A stretch of DNA of 64,000 bases from Amycolatopsis mongoliensis (GTDB lineage Bacteria; Actinomycetota; Actinomycetes; Mycobacteriales; Pseudonocardiaceae): the NCBI RefSeq assembly GCF_030285665.1, contig NZ_CP127295.1, positions 4,092,001-4,156,000 on the forward strand, in the 5' to 3' direction. Within the stretch, counting starts at the first letter, position 1. Each line of letters opens with the position of its first letter. This document shows, piece after piece, positions 17,108 through 26,040 of the stretch. Position numbers and translations under genes: made by a program. Under the pieces are notes generated by a model. It made no database searches. It was not told the DNA's origin and worked only from the letters and a program-made list of their open reading frames with translations.

Positions 17108-18134
17108 GGTGCCGGACTGGTGGATCTACCGCGGCACCGGCCATCCCCGGACCGGCGGTTCGCTGGCCGACCTGCTTCCACCGGCGCCGCCGTGGCGCGC
17201 GTTCAACGGTGGGCCGGTGCCGGCCGAGGACGTCGTGCCGCAGGACGAGGGCGAGGCGGACCGGCGGCTGGGTTCCGAGCACCGGCTGCTTGCCCGGCAC
17301 GTCGACCCGCACGAGATCGACATGGTCAACGCGGCGCTGTACCTGCGTCGTCCCCTTCTGGTGACCGGTCGCCCGGGAAGCGGGAAGTCGAGCCTCGCGT
17401 ACCGGGTCGCGCGGGAGCTGGGGCTGGGCCGGGTGCTGCGGTGGCCGATCACCTCCCACACCACCCTCAAGGCCGGTCTCTACAACTACGACGCGATCGG
17501 CCGCGCCCAGGCGGCCGGCGCCCGCAGCGACCGACGGGACGGCGACCACGAGCCGCCGATCGGCGAGTACCTGCGGCTCGGCGAACTCGGCACGGTCTTC
17601 CTGCCGCGCCGGCAGCCACGCGTACTGCTGATCGACGAACTGGACAAGAGTGAGGCGGATCTGCCCAACGACCTGCTCAGCCTGTTCGAGGACGGTGAGT
17701 TCCTGATCCCCGAACTGGCGCGGATGCGCAGCCGTGAAGTCGCGGTCTTCACGGCCGACCCGGATGTGAAGGCCACGATCTCGGACGGCCGGGTCCGGTG
17801 TCGCGCGTTTCCCTTCGTGGTGATCACCAGCAACGGCGACCGCGACTTCCCACCGGCCTTCCTGCGCCGGTGTCTCCGGCTCGAAATCCAGGACCCGGAC
17901 ATCGAACAACTGGCCGCGATGGTGGCGGCGCACGCGCTCGACCCGAGCGACGCCCATCGGTCCCGCATCATCGAAGAGTTCGTCAGCCGCAGCGAGGCCT
18001 TCGGCGGGTTGCCGGTCGACAAGCTCCTCGAAGCGGTTTACCTCGCGACTTCGGGGGCATACCGCGACGAAGGTGAGTCCTGGCCCCGGTTGGTGGACGC
18101 GATCTGGCGGCAGTTGAACTCCGTGGTGCCGTGA
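17085..18134 (+). CDS. MoxR-family AAA+ ATPase (copy B)
   Basis: 349-residue AAA+ ATPase. Walker A is GRPGSGKS at 95-102, Walker B is LLIDELDK, and the sensor/arginine region is VITSNGDRDFPPAFLRRCLR. The N-terminus repeats the WWIYRGTGHP motif seen in copy A. The ATG at 17085 follows GGGAGGATTCAG. It lies one base before the giant vWA-NB-ARC-TPR gene, its likely partner. Confidence 0.88.
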   Translation: MSAVEHPEVPDWWIYRGTGHPRTGGSLADLLPPAPPWRAFNGGPVPAEDVVPQDEGEADRRLGSEHRLLARHVDPHEIDMVNAALYLRRPLLVTGRPGSGKSSLAYRVARELGLGRVLRWPITSHTTLKAGLYNYDAIGRAQAAGARSDRRDGDHEPPIGEYLRLGELGTVFLPRRQPRVLLIDELDKSEADLPNDLLSLFEDGEFLIPELARMRSREVAVFTADPDVKATISDGRVRCRAFPFVVITSNGDRDFPPAFLRRCLRLEIQDPDIEQLAAMVAAHALDPSDAHRSRIIEEFVSRSEAFGGLPVDKLLEAVYLATSGAYRDEGESWPRLVDAIWRQLNSVVP

Positions 18135-18135
18135 G

Positions 18136-21100
18136 ATGGCCGGGGAGCCGTCCAAACGCCCGTCCCACGTCGGGGCCCTGTCGTGGAGTGAAGTCGCGGA
18201 CGCGGTCTGGCTCGCGGCGGTGCTCGGGGAGCCCGTGGCGCGGCAAGCCGGCGAATCGGCACCGGAGTCCGGCCCGCCTGAGCCGAAGTCGTCGCCGGAG
18301 CCGCCGCACCCGGAACCCGAGCCGGCTCCGGTCGCGGATCCGCCGGCGCCTTCGGCCAGGGAACCGGAACCGGTCACCAGGCGTCGGCACCGTCCAGTCG
18401 TCGGAGGGTTCGCACGGGACGTCCCCGGGCGCGGTGACCGGTCGGCCGGGAACGGTCGGCCGCCGAGATCGTCGACGATGCTCGGTGGTCCCGACATCCT
18501 GCGGGCCCTCCGGCCGTTGAAGCAGCTGCGTCCCTCGTCGCGGGAGGACGATGTCCAGCTGGACGAGGAACTGACCGCTGAACAAGCGGTCCAGGACGGT
18601 CTCTGGCTTCCGGTGCTCAAACCCGTCACGACGACCCGTGTTCTCGACCTGACGGTGGTGGTCGACGCGGGGTCGTCGATGGCTTTGTGGCAGCCGGAAG
18701 TCCGGTCGTTCCTCAAGCTGGTGCAGCAGCTCGGAGCGTTCCGGACGGTCCGGATCCGGTATCTGGAAACGGAAACCCGGGCGACCGATGGCTCTCTGGC
18801 TCCGGTGCTGCGTGGCGGCACCCCGGACGCGCCACAGCACAGCGTGGCCGAACTCCTGGACTGGTACGGCGACCGGCTCATGCTCGTCCTGACCGACGGG
18901 GTCGGCGAGGCGTGGCGACGCGACCTGGTTTCGCCGCTGCTCGCGCAGTGGAGCGGGGGCATGCCGGTCGCTCTGGTGCACCTGCTGCCCCAGCACTTGT
19001 GGAAGAAGGCCGGCATTCCGCTGCATCGGGCACTGCTGACGTCACCCGGTCCGTTCCGGCCGAACCGCCGTTACGGGTTCGACCTGCCGGACGTCTGGAT
19101 GACCATGGCGGACCCCGAAAAGGCCGTCAACGGCGCCGTGCCGGTCCCGGTTCTCGAGCTGGGCGGGCGGTGGTTCAGCTGGTGGGTGCGGCTCATTTCG
19201 CGCTCGGTGACCGAAGCGGTGCCGGGCACGGTGTTGCTCGCGCGTGACCAGCCGATGCCCGAGACGGGGGACGACGATGAACCGGTCATGACGCCGACGG
19301 CCCAGGAGCGGGTCCGGCGCTTCCTCGGTGCCGCGACGCCGCCGGCGTTCCGGCTCGCGACCCTGCTGGCCGCGGTTCCGGTCAGCCTGCCGATCGCCCG
19401 GTTCGTCCGGGCGGAACTCGTGCCCGAGGCCGACACGTCCCACCTCGCCGAGGTGTTCACCAGCGGGCTCCTCGGGCCGCAGACGGACCGTCCGGACCTC
19501 ACCGGGGACGACGCCGTCTTCGAGTTCCCGGCTTCGGTCCGCGAGGCTCTGCTCACGACCGGACGGCGCTCGGAGACCGTGCAGGTCGTCATCGCGGCGG
19601 GAGAGCGGTTCGGCGAGCAGCACCCCGTTCTGCTGAGGATCGCGGACGCGCTGGCCGATCCCGACCGGGCCGCCCTGCCCGAAGAGGGTGCGGACGTCAC
19701 CCTCGAGCGCGTGGTGATGCGCGCCCTTTCCGGGCCGTACGCCTGGCGCGCCGAACGGCTGCACGAGTGGGAGCGCGAACTCGCGGTCGCAGCGGAGGAG
19801 AGCGGCGACGCCGGGGAAGACGAGGACGGCGTGGGCCCGCCGGCCACGGTCGAACCGGAGGTCGCGGACGAACGGCTGGTCGCGAACGTCCGGGAGGAAG
19901 CCGCCACCTCCCTGCGCCGTGTCCGGCGGATCACCACCGATGCACCGGTGATCTGGGGCGCGGTCCCCGCGCGCAATCCGGAGTTCGTCGGCCGCCGGGA
20001 TCTGCTCGACCGGCTCGGTGCGAGCCTGGAATCGGCCGACAGCGCGATCTTGCACGGGCCGGGCGGCCTCGGCAAAACCCAGCTCGCGGTCGAGTACATC
20101 TACCGGCGGCTCCGTAACCACGACCTCGTCTGGTGGGTCAGCGCGACCCAGGAGAGCCAGATCCGGGCGTCCTTGATGGAATTGGCCCGGCAACTGCGCC
20201 TGCCGGGCGCGGACGAGACGGTCGCCGCGGTACCGGCTGTCCTCGCCGCGCTCCGGGCCGGCCAGCCGTACCGTCGCTGGCTGATCGTTTTCGACGCGGC
20301 CGATGACCCCGAGTTCCTCCTGCCGTTCCTCCCGGTTGGCGGGCCGGGGCGGATCCTGGTCACGGCACGCGACGCCGCCTCCGGCACCTTCCCTGCGGAG
20401 CCGATCGAGGTCGACCGGTTCTCCCGCGCCGAGAGCATCGACCTCCTGCGCCGGAGGGATGGCACGGTCACGATGGCCGACGCCGAGGCGCTGGCGGAGA
20501 AGCTGGGTGACTTGCCGATCGCACTGGCCCAGGCCGCGGCCTGGCGAGCCGAGACCGGGATGCCGGTCGCCGACTACACCCGGCTGCTCGACGAAAAGAT
20601 GGCTGAGCTGCACACCTTGTCCCCACAGCAGACCGACTACGAGATCTCCGTGACGGCGGCCTGGAACGTCTCCTTCGACGGGCTCTCGACCCGCAACCCC
20701 GCCGCACATCAGCTGCTCCAGGTGTGCGCGTTCTTCGCCGCCGAACCGGTTTCCCGCAGCCTGTTCGCCGGGGTTCGCGGTGTTTCGATCGCGCCGGAGC
20801 TGGACACCGCGATGCGCGATCCGGTCCTGTTGGACCGGGCACTCCGGGAGATCAACCGGTGCCGGCTGGCAAAGCTGGACCACCGCAGTGGCACCTTGCT
20901 CCTGCACCGGCTCGCGCAGTTGGTGCTGCGGGCGATGATGACGGACGAGACCCGTACGCGAATGCAGCACGGTGCCCACCTCCTGCTCGGCAACCTCGAT
21001 CCGAACGACCCGGAGGCGGCCCGGCAGTGGCCGCAGTACCAGATGGTGCTGCCGCACCTCCGGCACGCCGAGCTGATCGACTGTGACGATCCGTGGGTCC

Positions 21101-22416
21101 GGCGGTTGGTACTCAACCTGATGAAGTTCCTGTACTTCTCCGGTGACCACGTGGGCGCGCTCACTCTGTCCGAAGAGGTCGTCGCCGCCTGGACGGAGCG
21201 GTACGGTGCTGAGGACCCGCAGACGCTCGCCGCGTCGGAGCAACTCGGATTCGTGCTCTGGGTGCTCGGCCGGTACGAGGCGTCGTCGGAGGTCAGCAGA
21301 CGGACGTTGCGGCTCTACCGGCGGACCTTCGGTCCGGAGTCGGAACAGGCGCTGGGTGCCGAAGTGCTGGTGGCGACCGGACTGAAGTCCAGCGGCGACT
21401 TCTTCGCCGCCCGTGACCTCAACCGGCAGACCTACGAAAAGGTCCGCTCGCTGTTCGGCGACGACGATCCGACCGCGCTCGAAGCAGCCCACGACCTCGT
21501 CGTCTCACTCCTGCTGGCCGGGGACTACGAGCAGGCTCGCTGGCTCAGCGAGGACACCTACGAGCGCCGGTCCGAGAGCCTCGGGTACGACAACTGGAAG
21601 ACCATCCTCACCCTGAACATCATGATCATCTGTCGTCGCGAGCTAGGTGACTACTCGTGGGCGCGGATCGAACAGGAGAAGGTCCTGGAGCGGGTCCGCG
21701 GGCTTTTCGGTTCGGGAACCGACGGTGTAATCCGTCGTGACCTCCACCTCGCGGTGGCACAACGCAAGGACGGTTACCACGAGGCGGCGCTGACCCTGTC
21801 GGGCAGCGCGCTCGAGCGGTTCCGGCTCAAGTACGGGTCGGACCACCCCAACGCAATGGCTTGCGCGCTCGCCCATTCGATCGACTTGCGCAACGCCGGT
21901 GAACTGACGGCGTCGCTGAAGCTGGGCGAACAGGCGCTGTCGCTGTACCGGGGCAGCCTGGGTGATCGACACCCACACACGCTGGCCGCCGAAGCCGACA
22001 TCGGCGTCACCCTGCGTCTGCTCGGCGATCCGGCGATCTCGCTGGCCCGGGACGAACGTGCGCTCTCCGGCCTGCGTGATCGGCTGGGGCCGGCCCATCC
22101 GCACGTTCTGGCCTGCGCGATCAACACGGCGAACGACTGGTTCGCGCTCGGCGACGTGCAGCGGTCCCTGCGGATGAACACCGACACTCTGGCGCGGTTG
22201 CGCCGGGCGCTGCCCGAGAACCACCCCACTACTCTCGCCGCGCGGCTCAACCGGGCCCTGGACCTCGAGCGGCTCGGCCGCTTCCGCGAAGCGTTGAGCC
22301 AGCACCGGGACGTGCTCGTCGTGGCCGATCGGATGCTGCGCCCCGGCCATCCCGCGATTACAGCGGCGGAGAACGCTGTCCGAGCGGAGTGCGACATCGA
22401 CCCGATGCCGTTGTAG
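18136..22416 (+). CDS. FxsT-type SAV_2336/vWA - NB-ARC - TPR protein (copy B)
   Basis: 1426-residue paralogue of the protein at 7900. The vWA-like strand keeps a metal-site-like DAGSS (D177-S181), close to the canonical DxSxS and better preserved than in copy A. The NB-ARC P-loop is GPGGLGKT at 641-648, with RRWLIVFDAADD as Walker B-like strand and ILVTARD as sensor. The C-terminal third is a TPR array with repeats such as GDRHPHTLAAEADIGVTL. It ends in CDIDPMPL, identical to the end of copy A. The N-terminal 140 residues are a Pro/Glu-rich low-complexity linker region. Confidence 0.85.
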   Translation: MAGEPSKRPSHVGALSWSEVADAVWLAAVLGEPVARQAGESAPESGPPEPKSSPEPPHPEPEPAPVADPPAPSAREPEPVTRRRHRPVVGGFARDVPGRGDRSAGNGRPPRSSTMLGGPDILRALRPLKQLRPSSREDDVQLDEELTAEQAVQDGLWLPVLKPVTTTRVLDLTVVVDAGSSMALWQPEVRSFLKLVQQLGAFRTVRIRYLETETRATDGSLAPVLRGGTPDAPQHSVAELLDWYGDRLMLVLTDGVGEAWRRDLVSPLLAQWSGGMPVALVHLLPQHLWKKAGIPLHRALLTSPGPFRPNRRYGFDLPDVWMTMADPEKAVNGAVPVPVLELGGRWFSWWVRLISRSVTEAVPGTVLLARDQPMPETGDDDEPVMTPTAQERVRRFLGAATPPAFRLATLLAAVPVSLPIARFVRAELVPEADTSHLAEVFTSGLLGPQTDRPDLTGDDAVFEFPASVREALLTTGRRSETVQVVIAAGERFGEQHPVLLRIADALADPDRAALPEEGADVTLERVVMRALSGPYAWRAERLHEWERELAVAAEESGDAGEDEDGVGPPATVEPEVADERLVANVREEAATSLRRVRRITTDAPVIWGAVPARNPEFVGRRDLLDRLGASLESADSAILHGPGGLGKTQLAVEYIYRRLRNHDLVWWVSATQESQIRASLMELARQLRLPGADETVAAVPAVLAALRAGQPYRRWLIVFDAADDPEFLLPFLPVGGPGRILVTARDAASGTFPAEPIEVDRFSRAESIDLLRRRDGTVTMADAEALAEKLGDLPIALAQAAAWRAETGMPVADYTRLLDEKMAELHTLSPQQTDYEISVTAAWNVSFDGLSTRNPAAHQLLQVCAFFAAEPVSRSLFAGVRGVSIAPELDTAMRDPVLLDRALREINRCRLAKLDHRSGTLLLHRLAQLVLRAMMTDETRTRMQHGAHLLLGNLDPNDPEAARQWPQYQMVLPHLRHAELIDCDDPWVRRLVLNLMKFLYFSGDHVGALTLSEEVVAAWTERYGAEDPQTLAASEQLGFVLWVLGRYEASSEVSRRTLRLYRRTFGPESEQALGAEVLVATGLKSSGDFFAARDLNRQTYEKVRSLFGDDDPTALEAAHDLVVSLLLAGDYEQARWLSEDTYERRSESLGYDNWKTILTLNIMIICRRELGDYSWARIEQEKVLERVRGLFGSGTDGVIRRDLHLAVAQRKDGYHEAALTLSGSALERFRLKYGSDHPNAMACALAHSIDLRNAGELTASLKLGEQALSLYRGSLGDRHPHTLAAEADIGVTLRLLGDPAISLARDERALSGLRDRLGPAHPHVLACAINTANDWFALGDVQRSLRMNTDTLARLRRALPENHPTTLAARLNRALDLERLGRFREALSQHRDVLVVADRMLRPGHPAITAAENAVRAECDIDPMPL

Positions 22417-22421
22417 CCCGG

Positions 22422-24218
22422 TCAGGCCTGCGCTTCGCCGATCCAACCGGCCAACTCGTCGACCGCCGGTGATCTCCTCGCAGCGCGCAGCTCCCGGTGC
22501 ACTGCGCGGACCAGTTCCGGCACGCTGAGCAAGGCGTGCGCGGCAGGCCCGGCCGGCAGGGAAAGACCGAGGCCGATCAACGCTGCGGCGTGTTCCGGAT
22601 CCTGTCCGAGCACAGCGCGGTAAGCGGTTCGGGCTTCCTCATCCGAGCCGGCGATCAACCGGTGATCGCCCTCGAGTGCGCCCGGCACCTGCGACCATAC
22701 CTGCGACAGCTTGATTTCTCCGTCTTGGCCTAGCCGGATCCGGATCAGGTCGGCACGGGCGTTCGCCCACTCGCCGTCCGAAACGGTGTCGAGGCGGCCG
22801 CCCGGTGCCACCTGCGGGCAGGGCTCGCCGCGCAGCCAGGCCCGGACGAGGTCGGCTGTCGCCTTCGGCTCAGGGCGGACGTGGCGGAGCCGCCAGCCAG
22901 CGTAGTGGTCCGCGGCCAGCTTCTCCGCCCAGTGCACTGCTTCGGGGGCGCCCGGTTCGGATTGCCACGGGCCGAAGACGGCGGCGAGTTCGTTCAGGAA
23001 CCGTCGTCCCGCGTCAGTCAGCGCGGCGTCGTCCCGGATCGCTTCGAGGGTCTGCCACGTCTGGGCCCGCCAGTGAACGAACTCGAAGGCGGCCAACCGG
23101 TTTTCCGGCTGCGCCCGCGACAGCGCCCGCCAGAAAGCCGAAACCCCGAAGAACGCGTAGACCCCGTGCACCAAGCCTCCGAGCGGGCGAGGGTCCTCCC
23201 GCCACGGCGCGTAGAGCCGTTCGGTGCGGTCGTCGTCGTGCAGCCGCGCCAGTTGCAAGAGGCCGCCCAGCCGGATGTGCTGGAACTCGTGCACCAGGGC
23301 CGCGGCGAGGGTGGCGGGCTCTTCGGCCTCGGGCCCGGCGATGACCGCGCTCCCGAAGGCTTCGCCCGTCGACGCGCTGGGGAGCCGGAACGGGACGGCT
23401 GGGTTCGGCACGATCGATGTCAGACCGGCGGGCAAGGTCTCCGCGTACTCGGGCAGGTGCTCGACGATCAGCCGCCAAGCTTCGCCGAGCAGGTCCCGCC
23501 AGTTCGCCGCTTCGGCCTCCGTCAGCCGGTCCGGCGGAATGGGGTGGTAGAGGCCACGATGCGGGTCCAGGTCGTCGAGCCGCAGAGCCAGAACCCGGCC
23601 CTCGGACTCGAAACGGAACTCCCGGAGAGGGTTCCAGGTTGCCGTATCGGGCGCGGCCTGCGAGCGATCGCCGCTGATCATGAAGGATCCGGCCATTCCG
23701 TGCACTTCGGCAGTGGTGAACCCGCCGCCTTCGGTCAATCGAGCCGCGCCCAGCGTCGGCAGCACGACGATGTCGTTCCAGACCGGCACCCGGATGGTGA
23801 ACCGCAGGCCCGCGTGGATCGCTGCGGCCGCAGCGAGCGTGTGGAGGTAGCCGTAGTGGACCCAGAGTGGGCACTCGCCCGTCAGTCCCTGCTCGATCAG
23901 CCGGGTGGTGTAACCCGCCCAGCTCCCCGTGTAGGGGTGGGCGATCACGCGCTCCAGCGCGTCCGGCTCGGTCTCCTGAGCTCGAACCAGCAGATCCCAG
24001 GCTGTCTCGACGGAGTCGAGCGGGCCTGTCACACGTCCATCTGCTTCCGCCAGGTTCACGAGACCGGACAACAGGAGCAACCGGCGACTGCGATCAGCGC
24101 TGCGCAGCACGCTCCCGGCGCTCATCCCACCGGTGCCCGCGGCCAGGTTGTCGAAGACGTCCCAGGAAATCGAGTGCAGGTCCGGTTCGGACGTCACGTG
24201 ATTCTTCGTGTGCACCAT
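22422..24218 (-). CDS. HExxH (alpha-ketoglutarate-type) peptide beta-hydroxylase-like enzyme (copy B)
   Basis: 598-residue paralogue of the enzyme at 12352 with HEFQH at 310-314 (ALVHEFQHIRLGG). It shares SWAGYTTRL, RLPSASTGEAFGSA, GVYAFFGV and the LLSxxELVRAVHRxLRA C-terminal region. It lies directly downstream of its peptide gene (18 bp gap) and tail-to-tail with the FxsT gene (5 bp gap). ATG 24218 is used; GTG 24197 would align better with the copy A start. The function is inferred from the family; the substrate is most likely the 63-residue peptide next to it. Confidence 0.8.
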   Translation of the reverse strand: MVHTKNHVTSEPDLHSISWDVFDNLAAGTGGMSAGSVLRSADRSRRLLLLSGLVNLAEADGRVTGPLDSVETAWDLLVRAQETEPDALERVIAHPYTGSWAGYTTRLIEQGLTGECPLWVHYGYLHTLAAAAAIHAGLRFTIRVPVWNDIVVLPTLGAARLTEGGGFTTAEVHGMAGSFMISGDRSQAAPDTATWNPLREFRFESEGRVLALRLDDLDPHRGLYHPIPPDRLTEAEAANWRDLLGEAWRLIVEHLPEYAETLPAGLTSIVPNPAVPFRLPSASTGEAFGSAVIAGPEAEEPATLAAALVHEFQHIRLGGLLQLARLHDDDRTERLYAPWREDPRPLGGLVHGVYAFFGVSAFWRALSRAQPENRLAAFEFVHWRAQTWQTLEAIRDDAALTDAGRRFLNELAAVFGPWQSEPGAPEAVHWAEKLAADHYAGWRLRHVRPEPKATADLVRAWLRGEPCPQVAPGGRLDTVSDGEWANARADLIRIRLGQDGEIKLSQVWSQVPGALEGDHRLIAGSDEEARTAYRAVLGQDPEHAAALIGLGLSLPAGPAAHALLSVPELVRAVHRELRAARRSPAVDELAGWIGEAQA

Positions 24219-24236
24219 GAGCTCTCGGGCTCGCCT

Positions 24237-24428
24237 TCAGTCGACGCGTTTGGCGCCGCCACTACCGCTCGCGGTCACCGGGATGTGTGCGGTCCGGTCC
24301 GCAGCGTGGCGAATCGAACGGCGAAACGCGACGGGATCGAGTTTTCGCAGTTCTGAGAGCGAGAACGCGCTCAGGTCGAGGAGTTCGGATCTGATCCCCG
24401 GTTGCTCATTGCCATCCGGCGATCGCAT
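24237..24428 (-). CDS. RiPP precursor-like peptide, FxsA-like leader (copy B)
   Basis: 63-residue peptide aligning without gaps to the one at 14166. The leader pattern is kept (LLDLSAFSLSELRKLD), the middle is diverged, and the C-terminus HIPVTASGSGGAKRVD is nearly identical. The conserved end is therefore the likely functional core. The start is ATG 24428, with GAAGAGGAA upstream. It is read into the HExxH enzyme gene. Confidence 0.75.
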   Translation of the reverse strand: MRSPDGNEQPGIRSELLDLSAFSLSELRKLDPVAFRRSIRHAADRTAHIPVTASGSGGAKRVD

Positions 24429-24713
24429 GCCGATAATTCCTCTTCCATAACCATCGATTCAGCAGGGACGGAGCGTAAGTTACCACGTCGAGCGCTGCTC
24501 CAATAGGGTGACCCCGGTTAAGTGTTTTCGCTGGCAACAGGGTCCTGGGGCCAAATTTTGATCGAACATGTATTCGATGATGAGGTTGACTTGTCGGGCG
24601 TCGCCGAATTAGACACGCTGTGTTATGAAGGGGTTGCTCTTGGGTACGGCCGGGGAGGCGTAATTCCCGGTTGATTGTCCCTTTGTCGCGACAATGATCT
24701 TCTGCTGCTGCGT
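24429..24713. other. Intergenic region, AT-richer than surroundings
   Basis: Noncoding 285 bp between the copy B peptide gene and the 3' end of the TetR gene. It should hold the peptide promoter and marks the right edge of the cassette duplication. No convincing small gene, terminator or repeat was found. The local base composition is less GC-rich, which may mark an old junction. Confidence 0.5.
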
Positions 24714-25891
24714 CTAGTCTGCGACGTCGAGAATCGTGTGCAGGAGGACTGTCAGCTCGGCCTCGAAGTGGGGCCGGGTTGCCACCCGGCGGGTGCGGGC
24801 CAGGTCGTTTGCGATGGTCAGGGCCGCGTGAACTGTGATCTTTGCCTCTCGGGGGGGCAGGTCCGGCTGCACCGCCGAAAGCAGTGTGACCCACTGGGTG
24901 ACGTAGTCCCGTTGCACTCGCAGCAAATCCGCCTTGTCCCGGTCCGGCATCGTCACGCGGTCCGCCGAGAACGACACCAGCAGTTCCGGCGTGTGCAGGA
25001 TCGTGTGCACGTACGACCCCGCCAGGCGGCGCAGTGCGGAGACCTCGTCCGGTGCTTGCAAGGCACGCTCGGCCGCCAACGCCAGCCGGTCCGCTGCTCG
25101 GTGCCCGATCGCCACCATCAGCGCGGCCTTGCTGGGGAAGTGGCGGTAGACGCTCGGGCCTGCGATGCCCGCCGCCGCTCCGATGTCCTCCATGCTCACG
25201 TCGTGGAAGCCGCGTTGGGCGAACAGGCCCGTCGCCGCCGCCAGGACCTGCTCGCGGCGGGACGGAGTACCAAGGCTCACCCCCGGCGATGACGGCGGTG
25301 AAGACGGCGCCGGCAGTGTGGCGTTGAGCACACCGAGGGCCAGCTCGACCAGCAGTGCGGCGAACCGGCGGCGCGCCACCGACGTGTGGTGGACGGACAC
25401 GCTCCCGAACACCGACAGGGCTGCCCAGCACAGCAGCTCGGCGTCCTCGGCGGGTAGCTCGGGCCGCTGGACGAGCAGCGCCTTCGACCACGATGCCAGC
25501 GCCAGCATGGACCGGCGGGCGATCTCTCGCTGGTCTTCCTTCGGGAGGTGACGGCCTTCCCAGCGCCACAGCGCCGCGATCTCCCGGCGCTCGACGGCTT
25601 GGGCCGCGAGGCGGGTGAGCAGGGCTTCCAGCTGGTCGGCGGGGGAACGGAGTCGGACAAGGCCTCCGCCGTCGCCGCCTCCAGGTCCTCGAAGCCGCTC
25701 AGGACCACGTACGCCAGGATCGCCTGCTTGTCCGCGAAGTGGCGGTACAGCGCGGGGCCGGTGACGCCCGCCGCGTCCGCGATGTCCTTGATGCCGACCC
25801 CGGGGAAGCCGCGCGCGCGGAACAGCTCCGCCGCCACCGCGGCCAGCTGGGCCTTGCGGTCGCGGGGTCGCGCACTACGGGCTTCGGTCAT
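24714..25891 (-). pseudogene. Double-TetR-domain transcriptional regulator, frameshifted
   Basis: The gene encodes two TetR DNA-binding domains in tandem. The first (GFPGVGIKDIADAAGVTGPALYRHF) is read from ATG 25891. The second (GFHDVSMEDIGAAAGIAGPSVYRHF) is in a different frame in the 3' half. The frame changes at a run of five G (25641-25645; CCCCC in the coding sense). One extra base there would restore a continuous protein of about 390 residues with sensible helices on both sides. It is divergent from fadAB, with a palindrome between them, so it probably represses them. It is either a real null allele or a homopolymer sequencing error. Confidence 0.78.
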
Positions 25892-25960
25892 GGTGAAAGA
25901 ACGATAGCGGCTAACGGCACACCTGCAACCCATTGACACCATGGGGTTATCCGGCGATAT

Positions 25961-25976
25961 GTTAATGGCCATTAGC
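25961..25976. promoter_or_regulatory. Probable TetR operator of fadAB
   Basis: GTTAATGGCCATTAGC: a perfect 12-bp TAATGGCCATTA palindrome that extends near-symmetrically to 16 bp. It lies 64 bp before the thiolase start and in the divergent gap with the TetR-type gene. Confidence 0.6.
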
Positions 25977-26040
25977 CCTACTGGCCGGTACCATCGGCCA
26001 CGGTACGAAGACGTCCCACACGCTCGCGAGGAGTTGTTCT

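Noticed and set aside
19042..21492. 816-codon antisense open frame inside the copy B giant gene
   Set aside because: Produced by high third-position GC; no domain is recognisable and the sense frame is clearly coding.
24429..24713. Possible mobile-element remnant at the right edge of the duplicated cassettes
   Set aside because: Lower GC only; no inverted repeats, transposase fragment or direct target repeats could be found.
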